Positions 1-6,642 of a stretch of 12,878 bases of DNA are shown here, piece by piece (positions within the stretch are counted from its first letter, which is position 1; each line of letters begins with the position of its first letter). The stretch is from positions 1 through 12,878 of the forward strand of contig CATJIY010000166.1 in the NCBI GenBank assembly GCA_949740695.1. Reading direction: 5' to 3'. The stretch comes from an uncultured Eubacteriales bacterium (GTDB taxonomy: Bacteria > Bacillota > Clostridia > Oscillospirales > Butyricicoccaceae). The notes beneath the pieces are model-generated. The model saw nothing but the letters and a program-made list of their open reading frames with translations. It did no database searches and was not told where the DNA came from. A program made the translations under genes and the position numbers.

Positions 1-283
1 CATAGGTCTCAAACTTAACCCCTTTGTCCGGGTCAAACTTATCAATGGCGTTAAATAACACCAGAATACCCTCGTGAAGAATATCGTCCACCTGGGCAAA
101 GCTGCTGTATACCCCCCGGATCTGAAGCGCGGCGCTTTTAATCAGTTCGGTGTACCGCAGCACCAAAGGCCATTTATACGCCTCGTCTTTGGTGGATTTA
201 TACCGGTTGAGCAATTCAGCGGTAGACATCCGGTCCAGCTCCTCCTGAGAAGGCTTTATCCGAGCGGGCTGGGTAGCACTCAT
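1..283 (-). CDS. fliA: Flagellar sigma factor, sigma-28 (FliA/SigD/WhiG) family, N-terminal part
   Basis: This is the N-terminal part (94 codons) of a sigma-70-family RNA polymerase sigma factor; the gene runs off the left edge. The reading frame begins at an ATG that overlaps the flhA stop codon (ATGA overlap at 280-283), which suggests translational coupling. Residues about 40-94 look like sigma region 2.1-2.3: ILHEGILVLFNAIDKFDP is followed by a DKGVKFETY block, close to the conserved GLxALxxAIxKFDPxxGxKFxTYA of the FliA/SigD/WhiG group. Family members direct RNA polymerase to late flagellar and chemotaxis promoters once FlgM is exported. The position directly after flhA supports the flagellar role. 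In Bacillus-type operons flhF and flhG usually lie between flhA and this gene; here there is no room for them. A different group 3 sigma factor cannot be excluded because regions 3 and 4 are not visible. Confidence 0.87.
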   Translation of the reverse strand, partial: MSATQPARIKPSQEELDRMSTAELLNRYKSTKDEAYKWPLVLRYTELIKSAALQIRGVYSSFAQVDDILHEGILVLFNAIDKFDPDKGVKFETY

Positions 284-2388
284 GAACCGCCCACCGCCTT
301 CCGTTCAGCGCGCATTGCGCTTTCCAGCGCCACATTACCCAACGCCTGGATCTGTACCCCGCTGGTGATCTCATTAAATGCCAGCACATACAGATTGGGA
401 TAAAACTGGGTAATCATCCGGCTGAAATAACCCCGGATTACCTGACTTACCAAAATCACCGGCGTTTGAGAAAGCTCGGCAAATTTTTTCAGATATTCGG
501 AAAGCTGAGCGATAATCTGCTGCATCAGATCGGGGCCCATGGCCAAATAAACCCCCTGCTCGTTGCGGGTAATAGAGGCGATGATCCGCTTTTCCACCTC
601 GGCGTCCAAAGTGACCACTCGCAGCTGTCCCTCTTCGCAAAACCGGCGGGTAATGGTGCGGCTGAGGGCCGCTCGGACTTGTTCGGTAGCCATATCCACA
701 TCCCGGCCTTGGGCCAGCGCGTCAGCAGCCACCTCCACAATGGTTCCAAGATCTTTAATTGGGACTCCCTCTCGAAGCAAATTGCGTAAAATCTTTTCCA
801 GATTGGCATAAGAGAGGATGGCGGGAACGGTTTCTTCTACCAGTTCCGCGGCGGCGTGCTTTAGATTATCCACCAATTGAATGGTTTCAGCCCGGCCCAA
901 AAGTTCATGGGCGTGTTTTTTCACTGACTCGGAAAGGTGGGTCAGCATCACTGACAGCGGATCAATGACCGTATAGCCATAAATCTCGGCCATTTCCTTG
1001 TTCTCTGGCAAAATCCACCGAGACGGTATCCCGTAGGCCGGCTCAATGGTCTCAATACCGTCAATTTCCCCCAATGGACTGGCCGGTTCCAGCGCCAAGT
1101 AATAATCCACCAAAATTTCTCCTCGGGCCACCTCTTCACCTTTGATGCGGATCAGATATTGGTTGGTTCCCAGGGAAGAAGCGTCGTGCATGCGAATGGA
1201 TGGAATGACAAACCCCATATCCTGGGCGTATTGCCGCCGGAAAATGACGATACGTGAAATCAGCTTACCGCCGCTGCCTTCATCCACCATAGGAATTAAG
1301 CTGTATCCAAACTCCATTTCGATAGGCTCTACTGTTAGAAGCGAATAAACGTTGTTCACATCTTTAAAATAATCCCCCTCGCTGGGCGCGTCTTCCGGGC
1401 CAGGCTGAATTGCCGCAGCCTCAGCCGCCGCCGCTTCAGCCGCCGCCTGTTGGGTCAATCGCCTGCTAATCAGGAAACCGCCGCCTACCAGCACCACGCT
1501 GCCGCATAACAGCGGCAGGGTCGGCGTGCCTGGTATCACTGAAAGAATGGCTAAAATCACGCCGGTAGTCATAATCGCCCGGGGCTGGGACTTAAATTGG
1601 GAAATCACATCGGTATTCAAGCTGCCGTCGGACACCGCTCGGGTAACGATCATGCCGGTAGCGGAAGAGATCATCAACGCTGGGATTTGAGAAACCAGAC
1701 CGTCGCCAATGGTGACAATACAATACCGGCTCAACACATCGGCAAAACTGCCGCCGTTCATCACCATGCCGATAATCACGCCGCCTACCAGATTGATCAG
1801 CGTGATAATGATAGACATGGTAGAGTCGCCTTTGACAATCTTGGTGGCGCCGTCCATCGCGCCATAAAAGTCGGCTTCCTTCTGAATCTTATACCGGCGG
1901 GTCTTAGCTTCCTGCTCATTAATTAAACCGGACGAAAGATCGGCGTCGATGGCCATTTGTTTGCCCGGCATAGCATCCAAGGTAAACCGGGCGGCTACTT
2001 CAGACACACGCTCGGCGCCCTTGGTAATAACAATTAGCTGCACCAAAACAATAATGAAGAAAATGACAAAACCTACCACGATGTTTCCGCCGGTAATCAG
2101 TTGCCCAAAATTCTGAATTACCGCGCCGGCGTAACCGTCGGTGAGAATCATCCGGGTACTGGATACGTTCAATCCTAATCGGAATAAGGTTGTGATGAGC
2201 AGCAGAGAGGGAAAGATCGAAAACTCCAGCGGCTCGGAAATATTCATGGTAATCATCAAAATCATAATAGAAAGTCCGATATTGACGATCAACAGAAAAT
2301 CCAGCATAAACGTGGGCAACGGGATAATCAAAAACAGGACGATCACCACGACGAACAGCGCGATGACATTGTGCAGTATTCGCTTCAT
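280..2388 (-). CDS. flhA: Flagellar type III export gate protein FlhA
   Basis: A 702-residue FlhA, normal length for the family. It forms the nonameric export-gate ring in the inner membrane; its cytoplasmic domain docks chaperone-substrate complexes and its membrane part couples export to ion flow. The N-terminal half (about residues 1-310) is a series of hydrophobic segments. The FHIPEP-family signature is at residues about 134-154 (RFTLDAMPGKQMAIDADL), followed by EADFYGAMDGA near 171-181. An Ala/Glu-rich linker (about 311-335) leads to the soluble domain. The ATG at 2388 is preceded by a strong GGAGGAG site. The 458 bases upstream interrupt the usual flhB-flhA junction and contain a good vegetative promoter, so flhA and the sigma gene may form their own transcription unit. 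The 3' end overlaps the sigma gene by 4 bases. Confidence 0.98.
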   Translation of the reverse strand: MKRILHNVIALFVVVIVLFLIIPLPTFMLDFLLIVNIGLSIMILMITMNISEPLEFSIFPSLLLITTLFRLGLNVSSTRMILTDGYAGAVIQNFGQLITGGNIVVGFVIFFIIVLVQLIVITKGAERVSEVAARFTLDAMPGKQMAIDADLSSGLINEQEAKTRRYKIQKEADFYGAMDGATKIVKGDSTMSIIITLINLVGGVIIGMVMNGGSFADVLSRYCIVTIGDGLVSQIPALMISSATGMIVTRAVSDGSLNTDVISQFKSQPRAIMTTGVILAILSVIPGTPTLPLLCGSVVLVGGGFLISRRLTQQAAAEAAAAEAAAIQPGPEDAPSEGDYFKDVNNVYSLLTVEPIEMEFGYSLIPMVDEGSGGKLISRIVIFRRQYAQDMGFVIPSIRMHDASSLGTNQYLIRIKGEEVARGEILVDYYLALEPASPLGEIDGIETIEPAYGIPSRWILPENKEMAEIYGYTVIDPLSVMLTHLSESVKKHAHELLGRAETIQLVDNLKHAAAELVEETVPAILSYANLEKILRNLLREGVPIKDLGTIVEVAADALAQGRDVDMATEQVRAALSRTITRRFCEEGQLRVVTLDAEVEKRIIASITRNEQGVYLAMGPDLMQQIIAQLSEYLKKFAELSQTPVILVSQVIRGYFSRMITQFYPNLYVLAFNEITSGVQIQALGNVALESAMRAERKAVGGS

Positions 2389-2436
2389 GGCTTCTCCTCC
2401 TATTTGTAATGGGTCATATCCTCTGTAATTTTAATA

Positions 2437-2465
2437 ATTATACTATAAACGACAGAAAATCGCAA
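2437..2465 (-). promoter_or_regulatory. Putative sigma-A promoter for flhA
   Basis: On the minus strand TTGCGA (2465-2460) and a perfect TATAAT (2442-2437) are separated by exactly 17 bases, the ideal spacing for a vegetative sigma-70/sigma-A promoter. The surrounding DNA is AT-rich, unlike the coding regions. Transcription would start near 2430, leaving a leader of about 40 bases before the GGAGGAG ribosome site of flhA. It lies just downstream of a terminator-like hairpin at the end of a pseudogene, so it would restore expression of flhA and the sigma gene. No transcript data are available; this is a motif call. Confidence 0.68.
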
Positions 2466-2490
2466 GCACATCGGCCAATCCGCTTTTTGC

Positions 2491-2521
2491 CTTTTGCGCC
2501 AAAACCCGCGGTTTTCAAAAG
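2491..2521 (-). other. Nested inverted repeat upstream of the flhA promoter
   Basis: An outer pair CTTTTG (2491-2496) / CAAAAG (2516-2521) encloses an inner pair AAAACC (2501-2506) / GGTTTT (2510-2515) with a CGC loop; CGCC is unpaired on one side. It could form a hairpin in RNA or be an operator-like palindrome just upstream of the promoter. It has no following T-run on the minus strand, so it is not a classical terminator. Function unknown. Confidence 0.35.
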
Positions 2522-2538
2522 ATTTTTCCAAGCGGGAC

Positions 2539-2563
2539 AAAAAATTGACAAGCGTCAATCTTT
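2539..2563 (-). terminator. Weak intrinsic terminator-like hairpin after the phzF remnant
   Basis: On the minus strand ATTGAC (2559-2554), loop GCTT, GTCAAT (2549-2544), followed by a T-run (2544-2539). A/T pairs plus one G-U pair can extend the stem to about 10 bp. It overlaps the stop codon of the phzF remnant, as expected for the gene's original terminator. The stem is poor in GC, so termination may be only partial. Confidence 0.45.
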
Positions 2564-2831
2564 ATACAAACAATTCGGCAATGGAATAGAGCGCAGCGCG
2601 GCCGCCTAATATGACGCGACTGTTTTCCATACGGCAATATAAAACGCCGCCTCTCTCTGAGGCCTGATAAGCGGTCAATTTCTCTTTTTTCAATTTTTCC
2701 GCCCAATAAGGGATAATATGGCAATGGCCAGAACCGCAAACCGGGTCCTCTGCCATATTTCATTTTGGCGCGAAGCTTCTGGAAATACAATCAAACGCTT
2801 CGCCTTTGGCCGTCGTTTCTTCTGACTTATA
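2562..2831 (-). pseudogene. C-terminal remnant of a PhzF-family (phenazine biosynthesis-like/epimerase) protein gene
   Basis: One frame reads across about 88 codons with clear resemblance to the C-terminal third of PhzF-family proteins. It shows a TTAKG...FDCISRSFAPK block, then EDPVCGSGHCHIIPYWAEKL, then LTAYQASERGGVLYC and RVILGGRAALYS, ending at TAA (2564-2562). In intact PhzF proteins the equivalent motifs are SR-FAPK, EDPVTGSAH, PYW, RGG and GKAV. The remnant is broken twice. An in-frame TGA (2762-2760) falls between FAPK and NMAEDPV, and the N-terminal two thirds of a usual 260-300-residue protein are missing: the frame is closed by TGA just upstream, about 15 bases after the flhB stop. 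A start at the ATG at 2756 would give only 64 residues, without the N-terminal half of the active-site region, so a functional product is unlikely. It has no flagellar role and interrupts the flhB-flhA junction. Confidence 0.82.
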
Positions 2832-2846
2832 TCAATACCTGCGGCG

Positions 2847-3911
2847 TCACTTGCCGGTATTCTGGTTTTCGTTCAGCTTAAAGACATAAACCAGCACTTC
2901 GGCTACCGCCCCATAAAACTCTGGAGGAATTTCCTGATTGAGCCGTACGCTGGCGTAAAGCGACCGAGCCAAAGGTACGTTTTCAATAACGGCCACATGA
3001 TTTTCCTCGGCTACTTTGACAATGCGCAGCGCCAGCTCATCCTGGCCCATTGCCAATACCACCGGCGCAGCGTCCCGCTCGGGCTTATACCGCAGGGCTA
3101 CCGCCACGTGAGTGGGGTTTCGGATGACTACGTCGGCGCCCGGCACCTGCTGCATCATACGAGAACGGGCCATTTGCCGCTGAATCTCTCGGATTTTTCC
3201 TTTGATTTGGGGGTTTCCTTCCAACTGTTTATATTCTTCCTTGACCTCCTGCTTACTCATTTTGAGTTGGCGCTCATAATCCCACCACTGATAGAAAAAG
3301 TCGGCGGCGGCCAGCGCCACAAAGGCCAGGGTAATTTTCAAAATCATACTCACCACGCCGCTGAACAAATGACTCACCGCGACTGAGGTGTCCGTATAAA
3401 GATATTTAGAACTTTCCTGAAAAGTCCCTGTCAGACTGGTATAGATAATCACCATCAAAATGGTGATTTTCAGGATTCCTTTTAGCGCTTCAATCACGCT
3501 TCGTAGCGAAAAAAGGCGCTTAAATCCCTGCAAAGGGCTAATTCGCTGAAATTTTGGTTTTAGGGCCTCTCCGCTGACCAACAACTTGGTCTGAGCAAAA
3601 GTCGCCCCGATGGCGCACAACGCAGTAGCCCCGGCTACCGGCCCCACCGCTTTTACCAAGGCCAACACCCACTGTACTGGCAGCGTGGCAAAATAACTTT
3701 CTGTTTGAGAGGCGTTTATCCCTGCCATACAATACCGTAAAAAGCCTCCCATCTGCCCGGTAATGGTATCGGACAGCATCCATACCATACAAAAAGCCCC
3801 TAGCATCGTCACCACCGACACCACGTCGCGACTCATAAAGACGTTACCTTTTTTCCGTTCGTCCCGTCGCTTTTTTGGCGTCGCTTTTTCGGTTTTGGAG
3901 CCTTCCGCCAT
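2847..3911 (-). CDS. flhB: Flagellar export switch protein FlhB
   Basis: A 354-residue FlhB, the export-gate subunit that switches substrate specificity from rod/hook to filament proteins. The N-terminus has the typical charged segment (SKTEKATPKKRRDERKKGNV) before four predicted membrane helices between about residues 30 and 205. The cytoplasmic domain carries the autocleavage motif NPTH at 265-268 followed by VAVALRY, so self-cleavage between Asn265 and Pro266 is expected. The conserved GQDELALRIVKVAEENHVA and VPLARSLY segments are present. The ATG at 3911 follows an AAGGGGGG site. The spacer to fliR (3912-4019, 108 bases) shows no gene. Downstream, a phzF remnant replaces the usual direct junction with flhA. 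Confidence 0.98.
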   Translation of the reverse strand: MAEGSKTEKATPKKRRDERKKGNVFMSRDVVSVVTMLGAFCMVWMLSDTITGQMGGFLRYCMAGINASQTESYFATLPVQWVLALVKAVGPVAGATALCAIGATFAQTKLLVSGEALKPKFQRISPLQGFKRLFSLRSVIEALKGILKITILMVIIYTSLTGTFQESSKYLYTDTSVAVSHLFSGVVSMILKITLAFVALAAADFFYQWWDYERQLKMSKQEVKEEYKQLEGNPQIKGKIREIQRQMARSRMMQQVPGADVVIRNPTHVAVALRYKPERDAAPVVLAMGQDELALRIVKVAEENHVAVIENVPLARSLYASVRLNQEIPPEFYGAVAEVLVYVFKLNENQNTGK

Positions 3912-4019
3912 AGTATCCCCCCTTAGGACCTCCGATTCTGTCCGGCGGTTTCCATCTGCTAACCCTGTCTTTCAGCCGCTTTTCTGTTTCAGCCTGAAAA
4001 CGTGACGGCGTCTTTCCGG

Positions 4020-4790
4020 TCAGCCGCCGCTGGCAAGAGAAAGCACCCGGCTGAGACTATCCAGCATCCGGCTTTCTGCCTGAAGCAAAAATTCACTGAA
4101 CGGCGCCATCAACACCAAAGTCAATCCCAAACCGATGATTACCTTTAACTCAATGTTTATGGAAAACACATTGATCTGAGGAATAAACTTCATCAGCACG
4201 CCCATGCCAATCTGTCCGATCAATTCGGCGGCTAAAATCGGCATACACAGCTTTACCGCCAAAACAGTGCATTGAACAAACAGTTGCATCAGCAGTTCCA
4301 ACGCCTGATTGCTTACCGCCGCCGCTCCATAAGGCGCTAATTGGCCAGAGGTAACCAAAATTCGGATTAGCGTGTGATGACCCTGCGCTGCAAAAAATAA
4401 AAGGGTCATCAAGGTGTTCAGCACCACGCCGCTTACCGACATACTGGCTTGGGACCCCGGATCATAGGTCTGGCTCATGGTCATACCCATCTGAGTATCA
4501 ATTACCGCCCCTGCCAGCTGGGGGATATAGAAGAAAAAATTCATCACCATCCCCAACAAAAAGCCTAGCGCCAACTCCAGCAACAGCCGAATCATCATTT
4601 CCAGCAAAGTCGTGGGAACCCCAACCGTTTGGCTGGTGATCCCCGCCGCCGTCACCGTCAAGGCAAAAATCAAGCCGCTTCGGAACAATCCTGGCAGTCC
4701 CCGCCGTCCCAAAATGGGATTGAACAGGACAAATCCGCTCATGCGCGCCAGGATATACAGATACAAAGTAAGCTGGCTCCAGTCAATCAC
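4020..4790 (-). CDS. fliR: Flagellar export gate protein FliR
   Basis: A 256-residue, very hydrophobic protein matching FliR, part of the FliP5-FliQ4-FliR1 export-gate complex at the centre of the MS ring. Features include an N-terminal LARMSGFVLFNPILGRRGLP segment (family pattern: R-G-x-hydrophobic, then P-x-x-G-x-x-x-hydrophobic-P), repeated membrane helices, and MGMTMSQTYDPGSQASMS at about 121-138, which corresponds to the conserved Q-x-G-x-x-x-A/S-x-x-x-DP stretch. The start is GTG (4790-4788), chosen because AAAGGAG lies 7 bases upstream; no ATG fits better. It lies 37 bases after fliQ. Confidence 0.97.
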   Translation of the reverse strand: MIDWSQLTLYLYILARMSGFVLFNPILGRRGLPGLFRSGLIFALTVTAAGITSQTVGVPTTLLEMMIRLLLELALGFLLGMVMNFFFYIPQLAGAVIDTQMGMTMSQTYDPGSQASMSVSGVVLNTLMTLLFFAAQGHHTLIRILVTSGQLAPYGAAAVSNQALELLMQLFVQCTVLAVKLCMPILAAELIGQIGMGVLMKFIPQINVFSINIELKVIIGLGLTLVLMAPFSEFLLQAESRMLDSLSRVLSLASGG

Positions 4791-4827
4791 CAGGGAACTC
4801 CTTTCCTGCGGCTTTACCGGCGGGCGT

Positions 4828-5088
4828 TCAGCTGAGCATCAGCACATAAAGCGACCGGGTGTAGTCCAACAAGGTTTCCATCATCCAGCCGCCGCCGATA
4901 AACAATACCGCAATCACGACGATCAGCTTTAATATAAACGAAATCGTCTGTTCATGAATCTGGGTTACCGCCTGAAAAATAGCGATCACCACGCCTACCA
5001 CCATACTGAGGATCAGCATCGGCCCGGCCATTTTAATGACTACGCTAACGCCTTCTCGCAGGACGTCTGCTACCTGGGATGTATCCAT
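4828..5088 (-). CDS. fliQ: Flagellar export gate protein FliQ
   Basis: An 86-residue protein with two membrane helices (about residues 15-41 and 47-70), the usual size and shape of FliQ. Conserved family segments are visible: GPMLILSMVVGVVIAIFQAVTQI and the following HEQTISFILK. Four copies wrap around the FliP/FliR core of the export gate. The ATG at 5088 has a very strong GAGGAGG site upstream. The gene sits between fliP and fliR in the standard order. Confidence 0.97.
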   Translation of the reverse strand: MDTSQVADVLREGVSVVIKMAGPMLILSMVVGVVIAIFQAVTQIHEQTISFILKLIVVIAVLFIGGGWMMETLLDYTRSLYVLMLS

Positions 5089-5147
5089 TGGTTTCCTCCT
5101 CTTCCGGCGGCTGTCAAGGTGATTTCTTCATGAAACGGCGGACGCCC

Positions 5148-5822
5148 CTATCGGAAGTCCTGCACCAAAGTAGAAAAAAGCAGTTCCCAGCCATTTAACG
5201 AGATAAACAACAACAACTTAAACGGCATGGAAATCATAGAGGGCGGCAACATAATCATACCCATAGACATCAAGGTAGAGGACACTACAATATCAATCAG
5301 CATAAAGGGGATATACAGCAAAAACCCAATCTCAAAGGCCCGTTTCAGCTCGCAAGTCATAAAGGCAGGTACGATAATCCGCAGAGGCAAAGCCTCTATT
5401 ACGGTATCGGTGTTCACCACCTCAGGCATATCCACATGGGCCAAATTGCAAAACATCTCCAAAGTGCTTACCTTGGTGTTGCGCACCATAAACTGTTTCA
5501 GCGGTATCGCGGCTCGATTTAAAAATTCGGCTTGATCGATTTCTTCCGCCACATAGGGCTGATAAGCCTCGGTATTGATCTGATCCACTACCGGAGCCAT
5601 AGTTAATAGGGTTAAAAAGAGCGCCAACCCCACCAAAACCATATTCGGCGGGGTCTGCTGGGTTCCCATAGCCGACCGCAAAAAAGAAAAAGCAATCACA
5701 TACCGGCTAAAAGAGGTCATCATCACCACCAGCGAGGGCAGCAATGTAATCATGGTCATCATAAACAGCACTTCCAGCGTCTGGACGCTTTCGCCGTTAA
5801 TATTAATCAGACCTTCGGGCAC
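5148..5822 (-). CDS. fliP: Flagellar export gate protein FliP
   Basis: FliP, the five-copy core subunit of the flagellar type III export gate. I choose the GTG at 5822-5820, giving 224 residues. It follows an AGAGGTGAG site that overlaps the fliO stop, and it gives a family-typical length (about 220 in Bacillus). An ATG much further upstream (5999) would add 59 residues that overlap fliO in another frame and resemble nothing in FliP. The N-terminus is short and has no separate signal peptide, as in Bacillus FliP. Conserved blocks are PSLVVMMTSFSRYVIAFSFL, RSAMGTQQTPPNMVLVGLAL, VPAFMTCELKRAFEIGF, and MSMGMIMLPPSMISMPFKLL near the C-terminus. Confidence 0.97.
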   Translation of the reverse strand: MPEGLININGESVQTLEVLFMMTMITLLPSLVVMMTSFSRYVIAFSFLRSAMGTQQTPPNMVLVGLALFLTLLTMAPVVDQINTEAYQPYVAEEIDQAEFLNRAAIPLKQFMVRNTKVSTLEMFCNLAHVDMPEVVNTDTVIEALPLRIIVPAFMTCELKRAFEIGFLLYIPFMLIDIVVSSTLMSMGMIMLPPSMISMPFKLLLFISLNGWELLFSTLVQDFR

Positions 5823-5829
5823 TTGGATC

Positions 5830-6192
5830 TCACCTCTTTTTCCGTTGCCGCAGCACTGTTGCCAGCGCTTGAGAAAAACTGGGCGTATTGCCGCCCGTCT
5901 CTCCTGTTTCCATCCAGGCCGCAGCCTCCTCCTGGGAAAACTCTGCCAGAGTAGAGATTCCCCCCTGTGCGCACCCCAGGAGGAAGTGCCGCGCCCCAAT
6001 CCGGACCAGCAGCAACTGCTGGTCTTTTCCCACCGTTATGCGGGAAAGAATCCGGATGTTTCCTGTTTTTTCTCCCGCAGCATAGGGACCAAAGCCCCGA
6101 CCTACAACATGCTTCGTGAACCAATAGGCCAAGCCCACGATAACCGCCACGCATAAAAAGGTCCATACCAGCGGAAGGATGCCTTCGCCCAC
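5830..6192 (-). CDS. fliO: Flagellar biosynthesis protein FliO
   Basis: A 120-residue protein with one N-terminal membrane helix (about residues 6-24) and a small cytoplasmic domain (RILSRITVGKDQQLLLVRIG...HFLLG), the standard FliO layout. FliO helps FliP assemble and is often poorly conserved. The start is GTG (6192-6190), only 3 bases after the cheY stop codon and in the same frame; no good Shine-Dalgarno lies at normal spacing, so translation probably depends on ribosomes finishing cheY. The stop codon TGA (5832-5830) is part of the fliP ribosome site. Confidence 0.93.
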   Translation of the reverse strand: MGEGILPLVWTFLCVAVIVGLAYWFTKHVVGRGFGPYAAGEKTGNIRILSRITVGKDQQLLLVRIGARHFLLGCAQGGISTLAEFSQEEAAAWMETGETGGNTPSFSQALATVLRQRKKR

Positions 6193-6195
6193 GCC

Positions 6196-6564
6196 TTAGG
6201 GAGTACCCAAGATGGAGCTGACCGTCTTGAGTACCCGGTCAGCCTTAAAAGGCTTGACGATAAAATCTTTTGCGCCAGAACGCACCGCATCCATAACCAT
6301 GCTCTCCTGGCCCATAGCCGAGCACATTACTACGTTGGCGTTGCTGTCCTTAGCGCGAATGGTTTTCAGGGCTTCCAGACCATCCATATTAGGCATGGTG
6401 ATATCCATAATCACCAAATCAGGGCCAATCTCGCCGTATTTTTCCACAGCGTCCGCCCCGTCCACCGCTTCAAACAGCTCAGTATAGCCGTTTTTGCTCA
6501 GGGTGTCCCGGATCATCTTTCGCATGAAGGCCGCGTCGTCCACCAATAAAATCTTCTTTGCCAT
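6196..6564 (-). CDS. cheY: Chemotaxis response regulator CheY
   Basis: A 122-residue single-domain receiver protein. Phospho-CheY carries the chemotaxis signal to the flagellar switch. Catalytic residues are in place: Asp9 and Asp10 (VDD), phospho-acceptor Asp54 (MDITMPNMDG), Ser82 in place of Thr (VVMCSAMGQ), and Lys104-Pro105 (DFIVKPF). The ATG at 6564 has AAGGA about 13 bases upstream. It lies between fliY (a likely CheY-P phosphatase) and fliO, as in other clostridial and Bacillus-type flagellar operons, which supports CheY over a general response regulator. Confidence 0.96.
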   Translation of the reverse strand: MAKKILLVDDAAFMRKMIRDTLSKNGYTELFEAVDGADAVEKYGEIGPDLVIMDITMPNMDGLEALKTIRAKDSNANVVMCSAMGQESMVMDAVRSGAKDFIVKPFKADRVLKTVSSILGTP

Positions 6565-6620
6565 TGTAAAACACCAATCCTTCTTTTCGTTCTACTCGAT
6601 TATTTTTTATCTTATGGAAG

Positions 6621-6642
6621 GACGCTTCACTTCTGAAGCATC
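6621..6642 (-). other. Hairpin over the fliY stop codon
   Basis: Minus-strand arms GATGCTTCA (6642-6634) and TGAAGCGTC (6629-6621) pair over 9 bp (one G-U) around a GAAG loop. The fliY TGA stop is inside the second arm. There is no T-run, so it is not a classical terminator; it may affect mRNA stability between fliY and cheY. Confidence 0.4.

Noticed and set aside
2760..2762. TGA in the phzF remnant as a recoded selenocysteine or tryptophan codon
   Set aside because: No selenocysteine insertion hairpin was evident just after it, other genes here use TGA as stop (flhA, flhB, fliQ, fliO, fliY), and the gene is also missing its 5' two thirds.
2515..2790. 91-residue open frame on the minus strand over the phzF remnant
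   Set aside because: It is in a different frame from the PhzF motifs, has Arg/Lys-rich composition typical of a shadow frame and resembles no family I know.
3912..4019. TTTCAG/CTGAAA palindrome in the fliR-flhB spacer
   Set aside because: One-base loop, no T-run and no coding content; too little to call a regulatory site.
5101..5157. Inverted repeat CTTCCG / CGGAAG flanking the fliP-fliQ spacer
   Set aside because: The arms are only 6 bases and about 45 bases apart; this can easily arise by chance.
5823..5999. Upstream extension of fliP to an ATG at 5999
   Set aside because: The added 59 residues overlap fliO in another frame, have no FliP similarity and no signal peptide. The GTG at 5822 has a good ribosome site and gives the normal length.
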